The notes: generated by a model from the letters alone, not told the origin. A DNA stretch of 57,092 nucleotides from Vulcanisaeta sp. JCM 14467 (GCF_001316245.1 NZ_BBDM01000010.1:1-57092); one strand, 5' to 3'. Positions 27,847 through 37,591 are shown, numbered from the stretch's first letter. Numbers and translations: made by a program.

Positions 27847-29352
27847 ATGCCCGGCGATAACTCCGATAAAGTAACTACACCGTCTACACAATTTACGTAT
27901 ATGAATATTAACGCAGTTTGGGCTAAGTGTAAGAAGAGACGGGGCTGTCGAGCGATAGGTGAGGTAACTGATAATGATATTAAGCAATTTATATTCGATG
28001 CATTAGTTGAGGTTCATAGGCGCATTAATAATTATAATATAGATGGGGTAACCGAGGATGCGGTAAATAAACTCAGGAATTTTGTTAAAGTCCTAAATAA
28101 TCTAATGGGTACCAATGATAATACGCAGGGTATTATTTCATCTAATAATAATATTGATGAGAAGTTAATACATTTAATTAATGAAGTTAAAGAGAAATGG
28201 TTAAAGATTTACATTAATGATGCTAACAAAATAATTGAAGATGCGTTCACGGGTAAGAGGAGGATATACGTAGTTAGTGGTAAGTACGGTAGCTTATTTC
28301 TTAAAATACGTGGAGAATTAGTATCAGTAGAAATCGAGATTAAGAAGAATAGAAAGTCAATAACCTCTCAAGTATATCTAAGGGGTTTAACCCTGGAAAT
28401 GCTGGAAGTACCGGATATACTAAACTTAAGTGAGTATGAATTACGTAATTTAAAGCTCGGTCTTAGGGCAGGCGATGGAACAATGTATAGGGGTAAACCT
28501 GCAATGAAGACAAGACAGATATGGCAATTAGTATTTTGGATATTACTATACCCTGGTAAGGATAAGGTGGCGATAAGAAGCTTGGGATTCACGAAAAAGG
28601 GTATTAGCATTACATGGTTTATATACTCCGATACTCATAGGGAAACTATTAGAAGTAAGTATGAGGCATTTAAGGAATTGCAAAAGAATCCTACGCCATT
28701 AAGCTTACTTACACTAATACTTAGTGATGGCAGTATAGACTTAGAGAAAAAGAATATTAAAATAAGTGCGGGACTGAGCAATTACGAAGAACTAGATAAA
28801 GCTTTGACAGGATTAATGGCACAGTTAGGTATTAATCGTAGAACGTCTGTGAGGGATAACGGAGCTGGAATAATGCTCTGGAACAGTAATGCCGTAATCC
28901 TAGCCAGATACATAGTTAATAATTTACCGGATAAATTAAAGCACATACTTGACCTGCTTGAAGAGCAGTTAGGCCTCGATAAGTGGGGTAGGTTAAAGGC
29001 ATTGGCCAATATGAACATTGGGCATAGGCATGGCTCATCTCAAATAGAGATTTACGGAATTAGGTTTAACGTATTATTAACAGACAAGACGATACAGCTA
29101 AGGACATGGTGTGGAAAGGGCTGCGACATAAATGAGTTAATAAGTACATTAAATAGGCATGGCGTAAAGTTCAAGCAACGAAACAATAACGATGTACCAG
29201 AAATATACATACCCTGGAGTATAATCAAAAAGCACGATTACATGCTTAGTAAAATAATTGAATGGCTGCAACAAGCCATGAATAATCCCGAAAAAAGCGA
29301 GAGAATAAGAACATTAGCAAAGAAATGGTTAGATAAATTGAACAATGCATAG
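27847..29352 (+). CDS. PaREP2b-like protein (intact copy)
   Basis: 501 residues, AT-rich codons unlike the neighbours. The centre has LGLRAGDGTMYRGKPAMKTR and then QIWQLVFWILLYPGKDK, followed by LTLILSDGSIDLEKKNI, which match the conserved core of PaREP2b, a family spread through Thermoproteales genomes and thought to be mobile. The DGS patch recalls a LAGLIDADG motif, but a full catalytic pair is not visible. The first 150 residues are helical and variable. ATG 27847 has no clear promoter. It is convergent with a broken copy across tRNA-Tyr. Confidence 0.7.
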   Translation: MPGDNSDKVTTPSTQFTYMNINAVWAKCKKRRGCRAIGEVTDNDIKQFIFDALVEVHRRINNYNIDGVTEDAVNKLRNFVKVLNNLMGTNDNTQGIISSNNNIDEKLIHLINEVKEKWLKIYINDANKIIEDAFTGKRRIYVVSGKYGSLFLKIRGELVSVEIEIKKNRKSITSQVYLRGLTLEMLEVPDILNLSEYELRNLKLGLRAGDGTMYRGKPAMKTRQIWQLVFWILLYPGKDKVAIRSLGFTKKGISITWFIYSDTHRETIRSKYEAFKELQKNPTPLSLLTLILSDGSIDLEKKNIKISAGLSNYEELDKALTGLMAQLGINRRTSVRDNGAGIMLWNSNAVILARYIVNNLPDKLKHILDLLEEQLGLDKWGRLKALANMNIGHRHGSSQIEIYGIRFNVLLTDKTIQLRTWCGKGCDINELISTLNRHGVKFKQRNNNDVPEIYIPWSIIKKHDYMLSKIIEWLQQAMNNPEKSERIRTLAKKWLDKLNNA

Positions 29353-29389
29353 TATAAGAAATTGAACGTACCTGGTCCCCCGGCCGGGA

Positions 29390-29414
29390 CTTTCGCCGTG
29401 GCCGTAGCCACGGC
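29390..29414 (-). other. tRNA-Tyr intron 2 (T loop, 59/60)
   Basis: 25 nt inserted between A59 and T60 of the T loop. GCCGTGGC and GCCACGGC form a stem with a tiny loop. Non-canonical T-loop introns are known in Thermoproteales. One base of ambiguity exists at the junctions. Confidence 0.75.
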
Positions 29415-29436
29415 TTCGAACCCGGGGCCTGCCGGT

Positions 29437-29480
29437 TTCTGCTGCCACGGGCTTTTGGTTTTGTTGCCCGTGGGGCTGAG
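29437..29480 (-). other. tRNA-Tyr intron 1 (anticodon loop, canonical 37/38)
   Basis: 44 nt between G37 (29481) and A38 (29436). It contains the complementary pair CCACGGGC / GCCCGTGG, a strong internal stem around an A-rich loop, as expected for the bulge-helix-bulge fold cut by the archaeal splicing endonuclease. Confidence 0.8.
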
Positions 29481-29557
29481 CTACAGCCGGCCGCTCTGAC
29501 CGCTGAGCTACCGGGGGCGTGGTTGATGTAATTTCGTGGTTTTTAAGTCTTTCTTCA

Positions 29558-30597
29558 TCATTTATTGTTGTGTATGTTCGTGGCGGTTCTATTCTCTGTG
29601 TATGTGGTTAGTCTTGTTAACCTATCAAGTAATGAAACCCATTTCTTAAACTTCCTACTTGATATTGTAATCTTTATTGCCGCCTTTTTTATGGCTTAAA
29701 ACACTACCGTCGCCTAACAATGCAGTAAACATGAAACTCATCAGTGTATCAACGCTGAGCTTTTTAGCCATCCTAAGGATACTACATTTATATGATTCAT
29801 CATTAGCTGTTAAGCTCCATCTTACTGTAATACTATTTTTGTTCACGTTAATTGTATCCGCACGTATATGGAGGATGTAATAATAATCAAGCAATTATCT
29901 GCCAGAGATTTGAAGTTCCCATACGTGGTTTTCCACGGGTTATACTACCATCAGTATCATTAAGTCCACTTTTTTAATGCTATAAGTAAGTCCTTAATGA
30001 ACCTACCGTAATCCTCTTCGTTCATTGTCCCCTTAAATACATTAGGTACATAAACCGTTAAACCCTCAAGACCCTTAAACGTTAGCTGCATTACTATGCT
30101 CCTCCTATTTTTAGGTTTGTTAATGATCAGTGTTGTATGCTCGTCATAAATACTAATTCCTGATTCTTTTTTCCAAATAATAATATTAGCTTTACCATTT
30201 TTACGTATTCAATAAGTTCTTTAATTTCATTACCTACATTATTACTTAACCAATATTTCCCTAATTTATTATCCATATAGTTTATAATCTCGTCAATTAA
30301 CCCTGACAATGTATTAACGATTTCGCCACTATACTTACCCCTGAGTTTCTCTTCAATGCTTATCTTCGCCTCAAGCCACTTCCCTCTATATTCATTAATC
30401 CACCAATCATTCCAAATCTGCCAACGCAACATACGTTTAATGGCCTCGGTTAGCAATTCAATAGCCACATTCTTAACTTCCTCATCAGCTTCATTACCGC
30501 ATTCATACTTATAACCATGCTTGATGCCTTTACAGAAGTGATTCATCATAAGTAATTCCTTATTAATTTCCACGGTCGTAGTTTGAGCAGTAGTCAT
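29558..30597 (-). pseudogene. PaREP2b-like gene, broken
   Basis: From ATG 30597 the minus strand encodes a helical N-terminal part, then the PaREP2b core in several frames: GLNDTDGSITRGKPRMGTSN, LWQIIA, RADTINVNKNSITVRWSLTA and FMFTALLGDGSV, and finally RKFKKWVSLLDRLTR before TGA 29560-29558. At least four shifts are needed (near 30170, 29960, 29905 and 29650) and the C-terminal domain is short. This is more damage than in the neighbours, so it is probably decayed as well as misread. It ends 40 bp from tRNA-Tyr. Confidence 0.65.
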
Positions 30598-30682
30598 TAT
30601 TCATTTAATGAATACTCAAAATAATTAATAAGGCACTACACCATAACAGGTAATTTTACAAATAAAATTTGATCAGAGGCTA

Positions 30683-30700
30683 AAAGAATAATTATTCTTT
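30683..30700. repeat. 18-bp perfect palindrome
   Basis: AAAGAATAATTATTCTTT is its own reverse complement. It lies between the broken PaREP2b gene and paralogue B, about 60 nt before ATG 30763, in AT-rich sequence. It could be an operator or an accident of base composition. Confidence 0.4.
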
Positions 30701-30762
30701 GCCCATGTATGACTTATGTGGGGTAATGTGTATTAGTGGGTTTGTGCCTTGTGGTGTGGTTT

Positions 30763-31299
30763 ATGGGTGGTTGGTCTTGGTCTAGTGATGTGGCTGAGCG
30801 GGCGGTTAGTAGTTACTCGTCGTTCGTGGTAGTTATTGCGCTGTTTTTGATACTCTACGTGGTTGTTGTGTTCGTTCTTTTACCTTCTGCGGTGGGTCTT
30901 GGTGGTACTCGGCTTATTGTTTTCTTGGTAATAGTATCGGTTGTGTTGGCTTACCTCATATCATTAATGGCATTATCCTATTCATACATGAGCTCGTTGA
31001 GGAGGGCCCTGGGTTGCTTGAGGGGTGTTGAGGTTAGGGACCGTGTACTAACGCTTAATACCATAAACGGCACCTACACGGCTGGGCTAGATGAGGTATT
31101 CATTTGCTATAAAGTACTAAGGTTCATGAGGGTTAGTCAATACGACGTCTTCATTAAGTATCGGGGCTTTGTGTATGAGGTGCCTGAGCTCAGACCCGAG
31201 GACTTCGGTGCACTTATGCAGGTCCTTAGGGATTACGGTGTGGAAGTAAATAAATGCGCCGATGATTTAAGTAAGTACGTATGTGTGGGATCAAAATGA
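30763..31299 (+). CDS. Two-helix membrane protein with cytosolic PH-like tail (paralogue B)
   Basis: 178 residues from ATG 30763, which matches the start of paralogue A (GGWSWSS against SEWTWAN); the frame is open back to 30736. Two helices (about 18-43 and 50-75), then a strand-rich tail (VLTLNTINGTYTAGLDEVFI) and the shared helix ELRPEDFGALMQVL. G+C and codon use differ clearly from paralogue A, which is AT-rich, so the pair has been separate for some time or one copy came from elsewhere. Function unknown. Confidence 0.65.
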   Translation: MGGWSWSSDVAERAVSSYSSFVVVIALFLILYVVVVFVLLPSAVGLGGTRLIVFLVIVSVVLAYLISLMALSYSYMSSLRRALGCLRGVEVRDRVLTLNTINGTYTAGLDEVFICYKVLRFMRVSQYDVFIKYRGFVYEVPELRPEDFGALMQVLRDYGVEVNKCADDLSKYVCVGSK

Positions 31300-31319
31300 A
31301 TTCATGAATAAATCATTAA

Positions 31320-31908
31320 TTTGGTTAGAACGTATACGGAATTTACAGGTTCAACTCCGGCATTCGCAGTTGGTATTTACACGAGGGCTGGTCTAACTGA
31401 GGGGTTAGCAAGCTTTTATTACGGCATCATGGGTATTTTTCGCGACTATTGCGGCGACTCTTTGGGGCTTTGCTAGCGACTTCATTGGTAGGAAGCGTGC
31501 ATTGATAATATCCGCCATAGTCTCCGCCGTACTAGCCGTACCCGCTTATTACGTGGTTTACTACAGCGCTGTCGTCAGGAGTGTGCCATTACTGGTCCTT
31601 GGCGCATTCCTAATGGGTTGGCTCTCACAGTGGCCCTGGGGCCTGGTGCCGGTTTATCTCTCTGAGCGCTTTGCAATGCAGAGGAGGGGTTCGGGCGTTG
31701 GTTTTGGTTATAGCTCGGGCATATTTATTAGTGCTAGATGCCCCTATACTCAATACCGCTTTATGGCGTCTTCGCGGCCATTGAAGGTACCAACATATGG
31801 TTTACCGCGGCCTTCTGGTTAATACTTGCCGGTGTGGTTTACGGCATTGCGGCGGCAATAGGTCCTGAGACAATAGGCATTGACTTAAGGATAGTTAGGG
31901 AAAGGTGA
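31320..31908 (+). pseudogene. MFS transporter, C-terminal half only
   Basis: The frame enters after a stop and reads FAVGIYTRAGLTEGLASFYY, then LWGFASDFIGRKRALIISAI (an MFS loop), then GWLSQWPWGLVPVYLSERF and ends IGPETIGIDLRIVRER at TGA 31906-31908. Two one-base shifts (near 31437 and 31735) are the usual kind, but the N-terminal half is absent: the sequence passes straight into the end of paralogue B at 31299. No start codon is plausible, so it is a fragment. Confidence 0.65.
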
Positions 31909-31940
31909 TGGGTCTAGTCTTGGTTCTTTGGTGTTAAAAG

Positions 31941-32537
31941 TTACATTGTTTTTGTCTCTGGGTTTCCATACCTTAAGCCCATGGTGAATGCCTTTAGGTT
32001 TTTGTCTACGTCTCTCCTGATGTTTGTCTTTATTGTCTCCTCAATTATGTTTTGTGGTATGTATTGGTTTAGGTTCATTATTGAGTAGAGGGCGCCGAGG
32101 ATCACCATGTTTTCATAAATCACGTTACCTAACTTAACAGCATCATCATAGGCATTCACGATGTAAATCCTCCTGACACTTCTCCTCAGTATATTCTCTA
32201 GCTCGTCGATGCTTGGTATTTTCTGTTTTGTCGCTGGTGGCCTTATTAATCGCCTATTCACTATGAATACCGTGCCCTCGTTGGCATAGCCAACAGCCCT
32301 AAAAGTCTCAAGCATTTCAAAGGCAACAATTACGTCCGCACCACCCCTGGGTATTAATGGTGCATCGACATCGCCAATCCTCACATGCACATCAATGGAG
32401 CCACCCCTCTGGCTTAGTCCATGGGTCTCGGCAACGAGGGCCTTATAACCAGCCCTTATGGCTGCGTCACCCAGCACTGTGGCGAAGGTTATCAATCCCT
32501 GACCACCAACCCCAGCCAGGTATATGTTGAGTCTCAT
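31941..32537 (-). CDS. iorB: Indolepyruvate ferredoxin oxidoreductase, beta subunit
   Basis: About 198 residues. LAGVGGQGLITFATVLGDAA near the N-terminus is the gamma-type pyruvate:ferredoxin oxidoreductase domain signature, and ETHGLSQRGGSIDVHVRIGD follows. With IorA it oxidises aryl pyruvates from aromatic amino acid transamination to aryl-acetyl-CoA, reducing ferredoxin. ATG 32537 is used; it starts ten bases after the iorA stop, so the two are one operon. Confidence 0.92.
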   Translation of the reverse strand: MRLNIYLAGVGGQGLITFATVLGDAAIRAGYKALVAETHGLSQRGGSIDVHVRIGDVDAPLIPRGGADVIVAFEMLETFRAVGYANEGTVFIVNRRLIRPPATKQKIPSIDELENILRRSVRRIYIVNAYDDAVKLGNVIYENMVILGALYSIMNLNQYIPQNIIEETIKTNIRRDVDKNLKAFTMGLRYGNPETKTM

Positions 32538-32547
32538 AACTACCACC

Positions 32548-34397
32548 TCACATCTCAGCCCACTTCTTCAACCAATCCCTGACATCACCCTCGGGCTTAA
32601 TGGCATTGTATGGGCACACCTGGCGCAGACAGAGCACCCAACGCACATGTTGGGGTCTATCCAAGCCTTCCTATTCTCGAGCGGTACTATTGCTGGGCAT
32701 GCGATTAAGTTATAACATATCCCACAGGCCCTGCAAGCATCTGGATCAACGTAATAACGCGCCACGTAACTCCTAAACAGCCTAGTCGCCTCTAGCGCGC
32801 AGCCCCTCTTCATGACTACCACGCAATGCCGCCCCTCTTAACGACGTTGATGGCCTCAGTCATTACCTGCTGCGTATTCTTAATGTCGAATGGGTCCACG
32901 GTCTTAACATAGTCAACACCCATTGCCTTAGCCACATCCTCTATATTAATCATACTCGTTGGGTTCGGCTGACCGCCCGTCATTGCAGTGACCCTATTAT
33001 CGAGGACTAGCACAAGCATTGGTGTCTTGTTATAGACGGCATTGACAAGTGCGGGTAGGCCTGTGTGGAAGAATGTTGAGTCGCCAATTATTGATACAAT
33101 GATTGACCTACCATTGGTCCCGTGGTAAAGCCCCATGCCGAGGCCCAGGGAACTACCCATGTTAGTTAATAGGTCCTGCTCATTGAATGGATTATTAATG
33201 CCAAGACTATAGCAGCCGATATCTCCACTGAATATGGGTTTAACCCCTGACTTCGCCGTTGCAACTTTCAACTCATAAAATGAAGCCGCGTGGGGACATC
33301 CTGGGCAGAAGACAGGTGGTCTAGGTGGTGGTGTGTAATTTACCTTAATGGTACTTATTGATATGAATGGATTCACCATATCGAGGGCCTTTGATAATCC
33401 ATCCGTTACGGAATTAATCGTTAACTCACCAACCCTGTTAAAAAACGCCCTCGGCCTTACCAAGCACGGGAACCCTAACACCCTCATCATAGAGCAGGGC
33501 CTTCAACTGCTGTTCAAGTACTGGATCGCCCTCCTCAATAACGATTACCTTATCAGCCCTCGTAACTGCGTCAATAATAATCTTCCTAGGCAGTGGAACC
33601 GGAGTAACCACACTCAGTATGCTAGCCTTCACGCCATAGTTCTTAACGGCCTCTAACGCGTAGGTGTAGGCCACGCCACTCGTTATTATGAGGGCTTTAC
33701 CGCCGTCAATGTACGTATGCGGTAATTCCTCAACACCCCTATTAATGGCTTCCCACCTCCTTAGCAATTCCTCCTTAAGTGCACGTGCATTTGCAGGTAT
33801 TAACGCATGTCTCCTTGGGTCCTTAACATATTCCCTCGAGTATTTTGGCGTCTCTGGCGTGCATATAGTTACCGGACCTCTAACGTGTGATACCCTAGTC
33901 ACTGTCCTCATCATCACTGGGTGCCCATACTTCTCGCCAAATTCAATGGCAAGCTTTACGAAGTCCTTAGCGCTTTGCGGATCGTAAGGTTCAATGACTG
34001 GAATATATGCGTGAAGCCCAACCCACCTATTATCCTGCTCATTCTGGCTACTCCACATGCTTGGGTCATCAGCCGTGACTATGACGAAGCCGCCCCTCAC
34101 GCCCGTGTAGGCACTTGACATTAGTGGGTCCATCGCCACGTTAAGCCCTACATGCTTCATCGTGACCATCGACCTAGCGCCAGTAAGCGACGCGCCGTAG
34201 GCTACCTCAAAGGCCACCTTCTCATTACTACTCCACTCAGCATAAACACCAAATTCTTTTCCATAATCCATTAAGTACTCAATGATTTCACTCGACGGTG
34301 TACCTGGATAACCGGCGGCAACGGCCACGCCGGCCTCCAATGCCCCATGCGCGATTGCGTGGTTACCCAACATTAATTTAATCACGCAGTTGCTCAT
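32548..34397 (-). CDS. iorA: Indolepyruvate ferredoxin oxidoreductase, alpha subunit, three frameshifts
   Basis: About 616 residues after repair. GYPGTPSSEIIEYLMD and the pyrimidine-binding TPP domain come first, then VFCPGCPHAASFYEL, GDIGCYSLGI and IGDSTFFHTGLPALVNAVYN for the TPP-Mg site, and a C-terminal 2x[4Fe-4S] part CRACGICYNLIACP and CVGCSVCAQVCP. Shifts: an extra T in a run of six (33440-33445 as A), one base short near 32820 and one C short near 32621. ATG 34397 lies 25 nt after TATA TTTAAATTAAAT; TTG 34403 is rejected. Confidence 0.92.
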
Positions 34398-34495
34398 CGG
34401 CAATACCTAGGCATATTTAATTTAAAGCCTTTCTCCTAGAACTTGATAAATTAATTAGTAATATATTTAATTCGGTATGAATATATAGTTTATAT

Positions 34496-34544
34496 TCAGC
34501 TTAGAATGGTTTCATCACACATCTGCATGTCTAGGGTTCATCAT
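34496..34544 (-). ncRNA. C/D box guide sRNA
   Basis: On the minus strand: box C ATGATGA (34544-34538), a 12-nt guide (accctagacatg, 34537-34526), degenerate box D' CAGA (34525-34522), 3 nt, box C' GTGATGA (34518-34512), a 12-nt guide (aaccattctaag, 34511-34500) and box D CTGA (34499-34496). A TATA-like box on the same strand (ATTAAATATATAA, about 34567-34579) lies 25 nt upstream. Geometry matches the sRNAs at 2205 and 18022. Confidence 0.68.
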
Positions 34545-34677
34545 GTATGTTTTACTTGTAATACTAGTTTATATATTTAATGCACCCAAACATGAATCAC
34601 GCGTTTCTAGGTATTACACTAGTTATTTTAATTGCTTATTTAATATTACCTGGTCCCTAGACGATTTCGTGAACAAT

Positions 34678-36680
34678 ATGAGGAGGAACCTGACGATACT
34701 CCTGGCTGTACTTGCAATAACAATTTCAGTAGTGGCCCTGGCAGCCCAGTACCAAGTATCACCCAATGTGAATTCACCATCAACAATAAACCAGCCATAC
34801 TACGCAATACTTAAGTATATTGACTATATAAACACTACGAAAGCTGTAACACTCGCGCCGGGTCAATCAATTACCATACAGGCGCCATTACCTCCTGGCC
34901 CAGGTTACGTACTTAACTACGTAGAGGTTAGTGTTAACCCACCATCACCAGCCATACTAATTAGTGGTAATAATGTGATGTATAGTAAGAATGAGGTTGG
35001 CGCAATAGTTAATGCATACACAACGAGCAACAGCCTATCAATAGCCAACTCAGGTAATCAGCCCTTGAATGAAACGATATCCATCACCTACGTATTCGTT
35101 AATGAGGAGTACATACCATTGAATACCTCGGCATCATCATTTGCATTAAATGTCTCGATTCCGGACAGCACGATCCAGTACGTGACGCAACAGGTGGTTG
35201 AGCTTGAGATACCGAATTACATGCCCTTCGAAATAGCTGGTGTGGCGTTACCCAATGGAACCACATTATCGCAGTTAGTCTCTGCCTGGAGCCCATTAGC
35301 CAATTACATAAAGGTTGAGCCCAAGTACGTGGAGTTAATAGCCAATGAGCTACCGCCCGGTCAGTACCAAATAACGATTAATTACGGTAGTGAGTACGTT
35401 ATACCGAGTGCAATGTTGATTAAGGGTACGGAATTCCTGAACTACACCGTTAACCCAGGCCAGACTCTTGAGATCACAGGTTCAGAGTTTGGTGTTCCAT
35501 CTGGCTGGAATCTGCTGGGTTATATTGTTGCTGTGTATACTGTACAGCCATTAGTTGTTGGTGAGCAGCCCGGTCACTTTGAGATAGTGGCTAATATGAT
35601 ATCACCGGCTTACCTATATAGCAACTTAATACAGGTGAGTGGTATCAGCTACTTACTACCGCCATTCATCAGGTTTGCGCCAATGATTGGAATCTACATA
35701 GTGTATGGCAGATACTTCGAAGTGGTTGATAACCTAGATGTACCCTTGGTCGTGACATTCATGCCAATAATCTACAAGCCAGTTGGGCAGTGGGTTAATG
35801 GTAACCTAGAGGTCACAGTGAGTAGTGCTGATGTCTCCAGCGGCTTATGGACGGCGCTTGTTGTTCAGCTACCCGAGATAGCCCACATATACAAGATAGT
35901 CACGCCGAGCGGCACGGTGTACACAGGTCTAGTGAATTCCGAGATACCATGGGGCTCGGCAGAGAGGTTAGTTTCAATAAGCCTGATGGCTCACAGGCCT
36001 ACATAGCTGTCTCAACGCTTGGTGTTAGTGAGACTGGTACATACACGGTTTACGTCAACTGGACACCAATAACAATGCACTTCACAAACACGTTGAATGC
36101 ACCAATAAGCGGCGTTAAGGTTGAGGCATACATAAATGGGTCACTCATAGCAAGCAGTGTTAGTGATGCAAATGGCAATGCTTACATAAGCATTAAGGAG
36201 CCCATGCCATTCACTGCAGTGGTTTATTACGACAATGTGCCCATTTACTACGTCAACGTGAATTCATTAATCAACCAGCCGATAGGCATAACAATAGGTT
36301 TGTATAACGTGACTGTGCTATTCGTCGGTGCGAGGAACCAAGCAATATCTAATGCGCAGATAACACTGTATAGAGTTGGCACGGGACCGGTTTATAACGG
36401 CACAACAAGCAGCACGGGAACAATGAGCTTTGTTAACGTCCTTGGCGGCACATACCTAGTCACTGCCCAATACGGCAACCTGAAGTATAGCGAGTTGGTG
36501 ACGATTAATGGTAATGACGTGATAACAATAAAGTCAGACATACTCGCCATAATTGATGGATTCCCAATAACCACGATGGAGGCATTAATAGGTACGCTAG
36601 GGCTTGGTGGCGCTGCAGCCATAGCTTTCGCCTTCGCTAATAGGAGGGGCGGTAAGGATTACGATGTTGTGACTATGTAA
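34678..36680 (+). CDS. Large secreted surface protein with C-terminal anchor, one frameshift
   Basis: A signal peptide (RRNLTILLAVLAITISVVAL) opens a protein of about 667 residues rich in N-glycosylation sites. The N-terminal 430 residues are strand-rich, then come two repeats like carboxypeptidase-regulatory domains (NAPISGVKVEAYINGSLIAS, later NQAISNAQITLYRVG), and a C-terminal helix TMEALIGTLGLGGAAAIAFA before basic residues. One G is missing near 35966. Frames open to 34543 overlap the sRNA and TATA region, so the start is ATG 34678 or GTG 34669. Function unknown; S-layer or adhesion is a guess. Confidence 0.7.
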
Positions 36681-36692
36681 GTCTCGCCTAAA

Positions 36693-36724
36693 TCGTAAAA
36701 TTTTTTCAAAGCAATTTTTTCCTT
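36693..36724 (+). terminator. T-rich terminator of the surface protein gene
   Basis: Two T tracts of six, in AAATTTTTTCAAAGC and AATTTTTTCC, begin about 13 nt after the TAA at 36680, a typical archaeal U-tract terminator. The convergent gene ends at 36750. Confidence 0.5.
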
Positions 36725-36749
36725 AAAAATAATCAAAAATAATCAATAA

Positions 36750-37244
36750 TCAATGACCTTTCCTCTCATACTCAATCCTCAACTCCCTCGCGAGTTCCAT
36801 CACCTTATTGAGCAATTCATGCTTAACATCGAAAACATCATGCATGGATACTAACTGCCTATACTCCCTATCAAACCTAAGAAACTCCTTCTTAACCCTC
36901 TCCACCCTCTGAGACCTAATCCTTTTGAGTAATGTCTCACCCCACGAAATTAATCTTCGGCTATCGCTCTCCAGCTTCCTAACGATCATCGGCCTGACAG
37001 CCTTAAACTGCTCATCTGTTAACTCAATAATGGCGTAAGCAAACTCACCCTCGAAACCCCTCTCCATCATGTTGATCAACTCCTCCTTAATACCCAACAA
37101 CCTCCTCTCTAAATCCTGCCTAGGCAACCAAGAAATGACCACGTTAGGCAGTATTAAAAGCCCTGAACCTACCAAGTGCTTATTCACTAGTTCCTGAACC
37201 TCGTCGCTGCTTGTGTACGTTAGTATCAATGTGAATTGCCTCAT
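36750..37244 (-). CDS. Conserved hypothetical helical protein
   Basis: 164 residues. The first half has alternating strands (FTLILTYTSSDEVQELV) and the second is a long charged helix, with SQRVERVKKEFLRFDREYR probably a coiled coil. No family recognised. Its ATG overlaps the stop of the gene at 37241 by four bases (ATGA), so they are coupled and may form a complex. Confidence 0.6.
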   Translation of the reverse strand: MRQFTLILTYTSSDEVQELVNKHLVGSGLLILPNVVISWLPRQDLERRLLGIKEELINMMERGFEGEFAYAIIELTDEQFKAVRPMIVRKLESDSRRLISWGETLLKRIRSQRVERVKKEFLRFDREYRQLVSMHDVFDVKHELLNKVMELARELRIEYERKGH

Positions 37245-37591
37245 GGGTTCTTCACGTATGTATTAATAACAAATGCTATTAATTCTTTAACAAGTGAATC
37301 CTCAGCGGAACCGCTCAATGATACCCTCACTGCTATTAATTCCCTACGTGACCCATCATCATAACCCACGAACTCCCACTCAAGGCCATTGATCACCTCC
37401 CTACGGTAAATTAACTGTATATCACCAACCCTGATTGATTGATCAATTGGTAAGTTCCACGGAGCAAGTACATCAATACTGAGTATCCTCTTTGTCTCAT
37501 TTATTAACAGAAGCCTGGCCAGTGAAACGTCTCCACACACGTACTCTCTAACGTCCCCCCTATCAATCACATCAATATTTTCACACTTCAT
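37241..37591 (-). CDS. Conserved hypothetical protein
   Basis: 116 residues, mostly strands (IDVLAPWNLPIDQSIRVGDI, then RELIAVRVSLSG) and one C-terminal helix. Two cysteines near the start (KCENIDV, VCGDV). No family recognised. A TATA-like box about 25 nt upstream and the ATGA overlap make this the first gene of a two-gene operon with 36750-37244. Confidence 0.58.
   Translation of the reverse strand: MKCENIDVIDRGDVREYVCGDVSLARLLLINETKRILSIDVLAPWNLPIDQSIRVGDIQLIYRREVINGLEWEFVGYDDGSRRELIAVRVSLSGSAEDSLVKELIAFVINTYVKNP

Larger units (their letters stand above)
29373..29517 (-). tRNA. tRNA-Tyr (anticodon GUA) with two introns
   Basis: Mature parts: acceptor CCCCCGG / CCGGGGG with the archaeal Tyr identity pair C1-G72, D arm AGCTCAGCGG, anticodon stem GCCGG / CCGGC with anticodon GTA (29484-29482), T arm CCGGG-TTCGAA-T-CCCGG, and an encoded CCA (29375-29373). 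A 44-nt intron splits the anticodon loop after base 37 and a 25-nt intron splits the T loop between bases 59 and 60. Together with the introns the gene is 145 nt. Confidence 0.9.

Noticed and set aside
27847..29352. A homing endonuclease of a tRNA intron
   Set aside because: The gene is outside the tRNA-Tyr introns and shows no pair of LAGLIDADG motifs; the core fits PaREP2b better.
34543..34677. N-terminal extension of the surface protein to 34543
   Set aside because: The stretch holds a C/D sRNA on the other strand and a TATA box, and a clean signal peptide begins at 34678.
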